From contig JASLXP010001135.1 of the NCBI GenBank assembly GCA_030740295.1, positions 1 to 22,436 of the forward strand: DNA of 22,436 nt, given 5' to 3'. A program made the translations under genes and the position numbers. This document shows, piece after piece, positions 1 to 7,907 of the stretch. The notes under the pieces were generated by a model, which saw only the letters and a program-made list of their open reading frames with translations, was not told where the DNA came from and searched no databases. Numbering within the stretch: position 1 is the stretch's first letter; each line of letters starts with the position of its first letter. Source of the DNA: Planctomycetota bacterium. GTDB taxonomy: Bacteria; Planctomycetota; PUPC01; JACPCR01.

Positions 1-816
1 ACCGAGGTTTTGCGTCGGCGCAAGCGTCTTGTCGTTCTGGGTCTGGCGATCTTTGCTCCCGCGGGAGGACTTTTCGGGATTCAGATGTCTTGGAGTTGCT
101 TGAGTCCTGTCATTGCCGTCAGCAGCGTGGTCGTTCGTCAGACGCACGCGGCCTGGGCTGTCGCCCTTGCGGGAGGGCTTTACGGGACTCGGCCGCTCCG
201 GAGTTATCTGAGTCTCGTCGTTGTCGTCAGCAGAGTCGTCGTTGGTTTCGGTGTCGCAGTCCGTTGTGCTCGGTGTCACGGTCAAGGTCCCACCGTAGCT
301 CACCGAGGGAACGGCGTTCCCCAGTGCATCGCTGATGACTGACTGGGTAGGCACCAGGGAGTAGTTTCCAGCTGGAAGTTCGCACGCGAGATCGACATTC
401 AGCGTTGCGACGGCCAGATCAGAAGAAACTCCCGAGTAGGCGGCGATCTGAAGACCGCTCATGTCGAATATCAGCCAGGCGGTATTGCTCGCCCCGCCCG
501 TGAAACCTTCGCCTCGGCCGAAGTAGGAGCTTCCCGTGACGTTGATCTGGGGGTCGAAGGCGAAGTTCAACTGTGCCCCGGCGATCGAGACGGAGTTATC
601 CAGCTCGATGTTGACCGTTACAGAGGTGCCGGCCTCGGCGGTAACGTCCGAGAACCCGATGAGCACCGACGTACTGTCGTTGGATGGGCGCCGATCGGGC
701 GTGGTGTTATTCCGCGTTAGAGACTCCGCGGATGCGGTAAAGACTAGGGCGAATGCCCCCGCGATAAACGCCAGAAGGCCGATGATCGCGCTGGTCCTGA
801 TATTACTTAGATTCAC
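1..816 (-). CDS. Secreted cohesin-like domain protein, C-terminus cut by window edge
   Basis: The frame reads without a stop from a GTG at 816 down to base 1, giving 272 residues with the C-terminus missing. A strong AGGAGG (826-831) lies 9 nt before the GTG. Residues 1-30 look like a signal peptide: a basic N-end with Arg7, a long hydrophobic core, and an ASA|E cleavage site. Residues about 51-180 resemble a cohesin-type beta-sandwich, with an EAGTSVTVNIELDN strand, then AGAQLNFAFDP, then a GNxxPSVSYGGTLTV ending. Such domains occur in cell-surface and extracellular proteins, often with dockerin partners; no dockerin is visible here. From residue 191 the tail is low-complexity, acidic then basic, and made of two imperfect 36-residue repeats. 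It is probably exported and may continue into further domains outside the window. The cohesin assignment is by pattern only; any Ig-like adhesion sandwich is an alternative. Confidence 0.72.
   Translation of the reverse strand, partial: MNLSNIRTSAIIGLLAFIAGAFALVFTASAESLTRNNTTPDRRPSNDSTSVLIGFSDVTAEAGTSVTVNIELDNSVSIAGAQLNFAFDPQINVTGSSYFGRGEGFTGGASNTAWLIFDMSGLQIAAYSGVSSDLAVATLNVDLACELPAGNYSLVPTQSVISDALGNAVPSVSYGGTLTVTPSTTDCDTETNDDSADDNDETQITPERPSPVKPSRKGDSPGRVRLTNDHAADGNDRTQATPRHLNPEKSSRGSKDRQTQNDKTLAPTQNLG
31..246 (-). repeat. Two imperfect 108-bp tandem units in the cohesin-protein tail
   Basis: Unit 1 is 139-246 and unit 2 is 31-138 (minus strand), each encoding 36 residues. Both begin TND, keep the pattern AD.ND.TQ.TP near their start, and have a matching P.K.SR core. 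At DNA level the pairs GTCAGCAG (226 and 118) and GCGGGAGG (169 and 61) are exactly 108 bp apart. The units are in frame, so copy-number change would alter tail length without a frameshift. The sequence diverges left of base 30, and the window edge hides whether more copies follow. Confidence 0.65.
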
Positions 817-851
817 TTGTCTTCTCCTCCTGCTAATTCGAGACAGACGAC

Positions 852-867
852 CCCGGTCTTCACCGGG
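852..867 (-). other. Perfect 6-bp hairpin in the leader of the cohesin-like gene
   Basis: CCCGGT (852-857) and ACCGGG (862-867) are exact inverted repeats around a 4-nt loop. The hairpin is 35 nt upstream of the GTG start and just before the Shine-Dalgarno. No T-run follows, so it is not an intrinsic terminator. It could be a 5'UTR stabiliser; the function is unknown. Apart from this, 817-1025 holds no gene that I can support. Confidence 0.4.
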
Positions 868-1025
868 ACGCAGGCTTGAGCTCTTGGCCTGTGTCTCCCC
901 CGCGTATGGGGGTGTGGGAGAAAAAGGTGATGGTGCCGCGAAGAAACATTTCCTGAGTTCGTGGGAAGTTTACAAAGCGGGGATGTAGCCGCGGTTTACT
1001 GGCGTATATCGAGAGAGTTGGCTAA

Positions 1026-1595
1026 TCGAATATTTGCGGGCGGCTAACGTCCATCTGGGTAGAATCCCCGATCGTGCAGAGAACCAGATTCCTCATGATC
1101 AGGCACGCGCAGAGTGAAGGTAACGTCGCCTCCATCGCCGAGAGCATCGGCGAGTGTGTGCAAAGAGAAGGCTGGATTTTTGGTGTAAAGGCCGGCGTCT
1201 ATTTCGCCATCCGCACTGTGCGAGGCGCATTCTTGAATGAGCAGCAATCCGACTGGATTCCAGGCAAAGTCTTCGTTGCAGATATCTGGGACGACGTTGT
1301 TCTGATGCAGGTCGCCGAGTTGGAAGAGGCCGGGGATTTCCAGGATTTCCAGGACGCGGTCATCTCGACACGCCTCTCTTTTGACGATAGAAGCATCCGC
1401 TACGTCACACTCGAAGGAGACGAAATAGCTTTCTACTGGAAGGAAGACGGCTCACCGACGGTAAACGGCTCAGTCCCCGACTACAGCCGCCTTCGCATCC
1501 AAGACCCCTGCGTGAAATCGCAGCAGGGCAGCGGAAAGATCACGGTGAAGTGCGCCGGGGACGAGGCCGCTATTGGTCTACCTCAGAACCAGTAA
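1026..1595 (+). pseudogene. Orphan C-terminal fragment of a larger (probably carbohydrate-related) protein
   Basis: The frame is open from 1026 to the stop at 1595. It has only a GTG at 1074 and an ATG at 1095 as possible starts, neither with a Shine-Dalgarno. From about residue 30 of the GTG version the protein looks well formed: EGWIFGVKAGVYFAIR, then a region ending AGDFQDFQDAVISTRLSFDD, then RYVTLEGDEIAFYW and a GSGKITV end. From memory, this order resembles the C-terminal module of large secreted proteins, often heparinase- or lyase-like, that normally have several hundred residues before it. Here nothing upstream continues the protein in any frame. The best reading is a truncated remnant (deletion or rearrangement near 1026-1100). 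A short real protein is possible. The family link is low confidence. Confidence 0.4.
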
Positions 1596-1679
1596 ATCTC
1601 TTTCGTAATCCTTCTCTTGATCGAAATGCGGCCATTCAGGCACTCCGCATCAGTATCGAGGGAAAGGTCAGGAGCCACA

Positions 1680-3290
1680 ATGAACCACCCAGATCTCATC
1701 CTCGGCCAATCCACCACTGTCGCCATCTCCCCGCCCGAAGAGAAGCGGTGGGGCTGGTTTCAATTCCCATCGCTCAGGCAACTGGCCGATGGCGCGATTC
1801 ATGTCGCGTACCACATGCAGCCGGATTCGTACGAAGTCTACACGCTCCCCGATGGCGGCCGCGATCCAAAGTACAAAGAACTCTCTGATTCCTATTTCTC
1901 TGAAGACCATGGCAAGTCATGGCGGCCCTACCGTGATCGCGCCCCCGAACTGAGGAAAGCCGACGAGCTACTGAATGGCATCGGGCTCGCCAATGGAGAC
2001 CGCGTCCGCATCAGCCGCCGCAATCCGCCAGTCATAGACGGCATGGATCTACCAGAGCCGGTCGGCACTCTTTTCAGCGATTACGAGCAGTTGCGCGATC
2101 CGGGTCACGGGTATCGCTCCGCAGACCTTCCCGACGAACTTCGCTATCAGGATCTGTTCCGGCTGCCCGCAGGCTCCCACGAATGGCTCCAACAGAAAGC
2201 AGAGATCGTTAATCCCCATGAGGTAGGCCGGGCGGTCACCACCGCTAATGGCACGGTCATTCCAGTCTTCCTCGAAGGCAACGTCCACCTTTCGCCCAAC
2301 GGCCGCGACCTCATTGCGATCTGGGACGGCATCCACACGCGCACCGGCGGCACATTAGACGAACGCTGGGCCTGCTTCGCTTACCTCTCTACCGATGGCG
2401 GCAACACCTGGAATCTCCAGGGCATCATTCCCTACCAGCCCGACAATGCCTTTGATTCTTACGGGGATCTGCGCATTGGATTCTCCGAGCCGGACTTTGC
2501 TTTCATAAACGAAGAGACACTCGTTTGCGTGATGCGGACGACGGACGGTTTCGGCCCCGGCCCCACGTATTCGGCCATCTCAAAAGACCTGGGCAAAACG
2601 TGGTCACGCCCCAGAGTCTTCGCTCCGAATGGTGTGCTCCCCCGCCTACTCAAGTTGGACAGCGGCCCACTCATCCTTGCTTCGGGCCGACCCGGCGTGC
2701 AGTTGCGCGTCAGCGCCGACGACGGACAGAGCTGGTCGGCGCCCATCGATTTGGTACCGGTCACTATGGTCGATGTTTGCGGCGATACCTGTGGATACAC
2801 CCGCCTTCTCGCGTCCGGCCCCGACCGATTCTTCATCGTCTATTCACATTTCCGCACAAAGAACGAAGACGGCCTCGACTGCAAGGCCATTAAGGTCTGC
2901 GAAGTCCGCGTAGAGACCAGTTGCACGCCCGCGTCTGACGTGCCGCAGCTACCCGATGGTGAAGTAATCTGGGAACGCCACTACCACGGCGATACGGGTG
3001 ACAGACTGTTCCGCGAGATTCCTCGCATCGACGGCGAAGTCAATGGCATCGTTAAGACCTGGTTTCAGACGGGCACCCTCGCCGCGGAGAGCACGATCCG
3101 GGACGGCAAAGCTAACGGTCCCCAGCGCATCTACTACCCCAATGGCCAACTTCGCCGGGAGACCACATTCAAGAACAACGTCAAGCACGGCCCTGAAACC
3201 GAATATAACGAACATGGCATCATCACCCGTCATCTCTACTACAGAGGCTGGGTGCCATGTACCAGGCAGGAGTTTTATGCAGGTGAATGA
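1680..3290 (+). CDS. Sialidase-like (BNR/Asp-box) protein with C-terminal YwqK/MORN-type repeats
   Basis: This 536-residue protein starts at the ATG at 1680, which has GGAG 5 nt upstream. An in-frame start at 1617 would add 21 residues of poor quality. Four Asp boxes of form S.D.G..W mark a six-bladed sialidase-type propeller: residues 74-81, 237-244, 301-308 and 345-352. The N-terminal FQFPSLRQLADG resembles the entry strand of GH33 and related exo-sialidase folds. From about residue 425 the fold changes to repeats with YYPNGQL, followed by GPETEYNEHG, typical of the YwqK/MORN-variant antitoxin-like repeats. No signal peptide is visible, so the protein may be cytoplasmic. Catalytic Arg and Glu residues cannot be assigned by eye, so sialidase activity is not shown. 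Related uncharacterised exo-alpha-sialidase proteins are common in PVC genomes. It ends 28 nt from the convergent nrdB. Confidence 0.8.
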   Translation: MNHPDLILGQSTTVAISPPEEKRWGWFQFPSLRQLADGAIHVAYHMQPDSYEVYTLPDGGRDPKYKELSDSYFSEDHGKSWRPYRDRAPELRKADELLNGIGLANGDRVRISRRNPPVIDGMDLPEPVGTLFSDYEQLRDPGHGYRSADLPDELRYQDLFRLPAGSHEWLQQKAEIVNPHEVGRAVTTANGTVIPVFLEGNVHLSPNGRDLIAIWDGIHTRTGGTLDERWACFAYLSTDGGNTWNLQGIIPYQPDNAFDSYGDLRIGFSEPDFAFINEETLVCVMRTTDGFGPGPTYSAISKDLGKTWSRPRVFAPNGVLPRLLKLDSGPLILASGRPGVQLRVSADDGQSWSAPIDLVPVTMVDVCGDTCGYTRLLASGPDRFFIVYSHFRTKNEDGLDCKAIKVCEVRVETSCTPASDVPQLPDGEVIWERHYHGDTGDRLFREIPRIDGEVNGIVKTWFQTGTLAAESTIRDGKANGPQRIYYPNGQLRRETTFKNNVKHGPETEYNEHGIITRHLYYRGWVPCTRQEFYAGE

Positions 3291-3318
3291 TCACCCCGCT
3301 TGAAGTCGCTCCAACTCT

Positions 3319-4383
<1,065 letters not shown>

Positions 4384-4430
4384 AATTGATTTTTCCTTTT
4401 GTTGTGAGTGATGAGAATGGTGATGCGCGA

Positions 4431-7258
4431 TTACTGGCAGGCTTCGCAATCGCCGTCGAGGCTGCATGCATTGACGACTTGTGTGGCCGGCACTTCCTGC
4501 TGGCGATCGATCTTGATGTCGCTGGATGCGCTGCGGCTTTTCATCCAGCGAGGTTGAACGCCGAACTTGTTGACGTCGACGGTCGACTTTTCGATCTGGG
4601 TCGCGGCAACAGTGCGCAGGTAGTAGGTCGTCTTCAGCCCTCTTTTCCAGGCAAGCATGTACATGTCGTGCAGTTTCTTTCCGCTCGGCTCGGCAAGATA
4701 GAGATTGAGGGACATGCCCATGTCGATCCACTTCTGGCGGCGGCTGCCGCACTCGATGATCCACTTGGGGTCGACCTCGAACGCACACAGGTAACGCTGC
4801 TTGACTTCGTCCGGAATTTGCTCGATTTCCAGCAGAGACCCGTCGTAGTATTTGATTTCGTCGAGCATGTTTTCATCCCACAGGTCGAGCTGTTTGAGAT
4901 CGTTGATCAGGTGCTCGTTTACCTGGGTGAAATCGCCCGACAGGTTGCTCTTCACAAACAGGTTTCTGTAGGTCGGCTCAATGGACTGGGTAACACCAAT
5001 GATGGTGGAGATGGTTGCGGTAGGTGCGATTGCCATGACGTTGCTGTTGCGCATGCCATGGTCGGCAAGCGCCTCTCGAACGGCGTCCCAATCGAGCGCT
5101 GCGGAGCTGTCCATCTCAACATTTTCTCCCCGCTCTTCCTGAAGCAGCTCTATGGTATCCATCGGCAGCAGTCCCTTGCTCCACTTCGAGCCTTCATAGG
5201 TGGAGTAAGTGCCTCGCTCTGTGGCGAGCTCGGTGGAGGCGAGGATCGCGAAGTAAGAGATCGCTTCCATGCTTCGGTCGGCGAAATCGACGGCTTCCTG
5301 GCTGGCATAGCTGATGCCCTGCCCGTAGAGCGCGTCCTGGAAACCCATCTGTCCGAGACCGACCGGGCGGTGTTTGCGGTTGGAGATCCTGGCTTCAGCG
5401 GTCGGGTAGTAATTGATGTCGATGACGTTATCGAGCATGCGGACGGCTGTGCGTACAGTCTCTTCGAGTTTCGCCAGGTCGAGCGCACCTTTGGTTATGT
5501 GCACAGCGAGGTTGACCGACCCGAGGTTGCAGACGGCGGTTTCCTCTTTGGAGGTGTTAAGAAGGATCTCAGTGCATAGGTTGCTGCTGTGGACGACCCC
5601 CGCATGATCCTGGGTCGAACGGATATTTGAAGGGTCTTTGAAGGTGATCCATGGATGGCCCGTCTCGAAGAGGCGGGTGAGCATCTTGCGCCAGAGCTCT
5701 TTTGCCGAGACTTTGCGATGCAGCCGCAATTCGCCGGCCTCTGCCTTTGCTTCGTACGCGGCATATCTTGCCTCGAAGTCCTTGCCAAATGAATCATGAA
5801 GGTCACTGACCTCGTCAGGGCTGAAGAGCGTCCACTGTTCGTCGCGGAGCACCCTCTTCATGAAGAGGTCTGGAATCCAGTTGGCGGTGTGCATGTCATG
5901 CGTGCGCCGGCGGTCGTCTCCGGTGTTTTGCGCAAGTCGAGAAACTCTTCAATATCGAGATGCCAGGTCTCGAGGTAAGAGCAGACCGCGCCCTTGCGTT
6001 TGCCGCCCTGGTTGACGGCGACTGCCGTATCGCTGACGACCTTGAGGAAGGGGATAATGCCCTGGCTTCTTCCGTTCGTGCCTTTGATGTGTGAGTTGGT
6101 GGCGCGGATGTTCGTCCAATCGTTTCCGAGCCCGCCGGCCCACTTTGACAGGGAGGCATTATCCGCGATGACTTTGAAGATGTGCTCAAGGTCATCCATC
6201 GCGGTCGACAGATAGCACGAGCTCAATTGCGGGTGGCATGTTCCCGAGTTGAAGAGCGTCGGCGTGGCCGAAACAAAGCGAAAGGTCGAGAGGATGTTGT
6301 AGAACTCGATAGCCCGTTCGTTTTTGTGTTCCCCCTCGAGGATCGAAAGGCCCATGGCAACGCGCATCCAAAAGTACTGCGGGGTCTCGATACGCCGGCC
6401 TTCGATGTGAAGCAAGTAGCGGTCGTAGATAGTCTGAAGGCCGAGGTAGGGGAAGAGTGAATCACGTTCGTTGTCGAGCGCGGCGGCAAGTTTTTCGAGG
6501 TCGAAATCCAGCAGGTCTGAAGAGAGCCTCCCTGCTTCGACGCCTTCCTGGACATAGGGCGCAAAACTCTCTGCGGTTAGGGTCGGCAGATCCTCTGGCG
6601 CGGAAGTCGTCCCGAGCGCCTCCCTGTAAATGAGAGAGAGTGCAAGGCGGGATGCGACCTTGCCATAGGAAGGATCACGCTCGATGCGGGCGCGGGCGGC
6701 GAGCAGAACGGCTTTGTGGATATCGCTGGGAGTGATGCCGTCGTACATGGAACGGTGGACTTCATTTTCGAGTTCTTCCACCGAGCATGTCTCTTCGAGC
6801 CCACGTCCGGCATCAAAAACTGTTCGGCGGATGCGTTTCGGATCGAGCGGCTCGGATGAGCCGTCCGGCAGGCTGACGCTAAAGCGATGCCGCTCTCCAG
6901 CCTCCAAATCATCCTCAGCATGGAGCGCACGAATTTTGGAATGCTCTTCACGGTAAACGATATATCGTCTGGCGACCGAATAATGACCACGCCGCATGAG
7001 CTGCATTTCGACGGCATCCTGAATGCGTTCCACGTCTGCGCCTTCTCTGCTGAGCGCTTGATTGGCGATCTCGTTTACGATCGTGTTGGTGAGATCGACG
7101 ACTTCGCGCTGGAGGGTTCCTTCGAGTGGCGTCTCAGAATCGAGACCGAGTTCCGCCCGGAACGCTTTTTCCATCGCCTTCGCTATGAGCGAACGATCAA
7201 AAGTTACCATTCGGCCATCTCTCTTCTTCACTACCATCTCTTGTTCAGGTGTTATCAT
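4431..7258 (-). CDS. nrdA: Ribonucleotide reductase large (R1) subunit, with a one-base frameshift
   Basis: NrdA catalyses reduction of ribonucleotides. I start it at the ATG at 7258, which has AAAGGAGA about 7 nt upstream. Two ATP-cone regions can be read (residues about 8-105 and 125-215). After Lys444 the frame breaks: the run AAAA (5926-5929) needs one more A to give [13 protein letters not shown] and join the downstream frame. Corrected length is 942 residues. Catalytic parts are all present: redox Cys348 (LSSCYL) and Cys577 (AVCNLG), the NLCTE active site with Asn560, Cys562 and Glu564, the radical-path tyrosine pair 879-880, and C-terminal shuttle cysteines 932, 938 and 941. Because both halves are otherwise perfect, a base-calling error is most likely, but a true mutation cannot be excluded. 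It is first in an operon with nrdB. Confidence 0.95.
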
Positions 7259-7537
7259 TCGGGGTCTCCTTTCAGCGCATTTGAGTCTGCTCAAAAATTG
7301 GGGCGGAACGTCAGCAAACGTGGTGAGTGGAGGTGCTTACCACTTGAAATCAGGGAGCTAGGGCCCTGTCTTCTGGTTGTCTGTGATGTCGACTGAAGCG
7401 CCCTCTCCAATTGGTGGGGGAGATTCACCATTTCTTCCCGGAAGGGTCGAAAAAGAGAGGTCAGGTTGGGGCCGAAACTTCAGTCGCGCCGGAAGATTCA
7501 CACCGCTTTTCTGCGGTCATCTCCAGAGCGGAGGCAC
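7259..7537 (-). other. nrdA leader, no gene
   Basis: About 280 nt separates the proposed nrdA promoter from its start codon. I see no plausible coding frame. Short hairpins are present: ACCGC/GCGGT around a 6-nt loop near the promoter (7502-7517), and GTGGT/ACCAC with an alternative AGTGG/CCACT pairing near 7321-7346. They may be leader structure. No known riboswitch motif was recognised. Confidence 0.35.
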
Positions 7538-7565
7538 AATATACTGGGCTTGCTTTCAAGATCAA
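7538..7565 (-). promoter_or_regulatory. Candidate sigma70-type promoter for nrdAB
   Basis: On the minus strand there is TTGATC (7565-7560), a 16-bp spacer and TATATT (7543-7538). The -10 matches TATAAT at 5 of 6. It faces nrdA and overlaps the opposite-facing promoter toward priA, so the two should compete for polymerase. The NrdR-like site covers its -10. Confidence 0.45.
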
Positions 7566-7578
7566 TACTAAATATACG
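7550..7578 (+). promoter_or_regulatory. Candidate sigma70-type promoter for the priA leader/structured RNA
   Basis: TTGCTT (7550-7555), a 17-bp spacer and TATACG (7573-7578). Transcription would begin near 7585, some 320 nt before the priA start. It is interleaved with the divergent nrdA promoter. Confidence 0.45.
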
Positions 7579-7584
7579 AAAAAG

Positions 7585-7900
7585 TGAATAAATCTCAGAT
7601 TCCGTCTGATTAAGGGGATGCCTGGGCAAAGGGTGATTCCTTTAAGCTCTTGAAATCGAAGGGTTTCCGAAAAATGAGAGCAGACTTACGCAAGCAGGAT
7701 CTGCGCTGAGACAGAACCCTCTTTGCAGAACCTGACTGCAGATGTGGAAGAATTCATCCTGCAACTACCACATATGGTGGTTCGGGCCTGGCATGACCAA
7801 GGGGCAGCAAAATGACACCTGAAAGAAATGCGAAAGCAGATTCAGTCGAAGTCGAGTAGAGTTGCGGAAGTGTTCCCTCCAAGAGTCTTAAAGGAAGGAT
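7585..7900 (+). ncRNA. Candidate structured RNA or long structured priA leader
   Basis: This stretch has no convincing coding frame but many self-pairing segments. A closing stem can be drawn from TTAAG+GGGA (7610-7618) to TCCC...CTTAA (7874-7877 and 7887-7891). Inside it are AAAGG/CCTTT with a 6-nt loop (from about 7628), and GCTCT/AGAGC enclosing GAAATC-GAAG-GGTTTC (about 7645-7681). There is also GCAG-ATG/CAT-C-CTGC with one bulge (7738-7762), ACCAC-ATAT-GGTGG, and CTGAA/TTCAG enclosing TGC-GAAA-GCA. A promoter sits just upstream. I looked for and did not find the conserved sequences of RNase P RNA, tmRNA or SRP RNA. It could be an unfamiliar-lineage 6S RNA, a novel RNA, or simply a leader of priA. 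No terminator separates it from priA. Confidence 0.35.
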
Positions 7901-7907
7901 TGGCCCG

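Larger units (their letters stand above)
7534..7582. promoter_or_regulatory. Paired NrdR-box-like sites
   Basis: Box 1 (7534-7549) matches the published NrdR consensus aCaCwAtATaTwgtgt at 12 of 16 bases by hand alignment, with core CACAATATAC. A weaker second site (7567-7582) matches at 8 of 16. The shared core AATATAC recurs exactly 33 bp apart (7538 and 7571), about three helical turns. NrdR is known to bind tandem boxes spaced near three turns and to repress nrd genes by sensing ATP/dATP. Each box overlaps one of the two divergent -10 elements. Confidence 0.45.

Noticed and set aside
10..988. Plus-strand open frames at 10-342 and 536-988
   Set aside because: They are antisense to the minus-strand cohesin-like gene, which has a strong ribosome-binding site, a signal peptide and a coherent domain.
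4386..5579. Long open frame of 397 codons on the plus strand
   Set aside because: It lies opposite nrdA, whose protein carries every conserved RNR motif. The plus-strand translation has no family-like pattern and arises from codon bias.
5920..5935. Programmed -1 frameshift in nrdA
   Set aside because: The site CGCAAAACACC is not an X-XXY-YYZ slippery heptamer: a -1 slip would re-pair the Lys tRNA on CAA. No programmed shift is known for nrdA, so a missing base is simpler.
7585..7900. RNase P RNA, tmRNA or SRP RNA
   Set aside because: A stretch GACAGAACCC recalls RNase P, but its 5' partner GAGGAAAGTCC is absent. There is no tRNA-like T-arm end for tmRNA and no SRP helix-8 motif.
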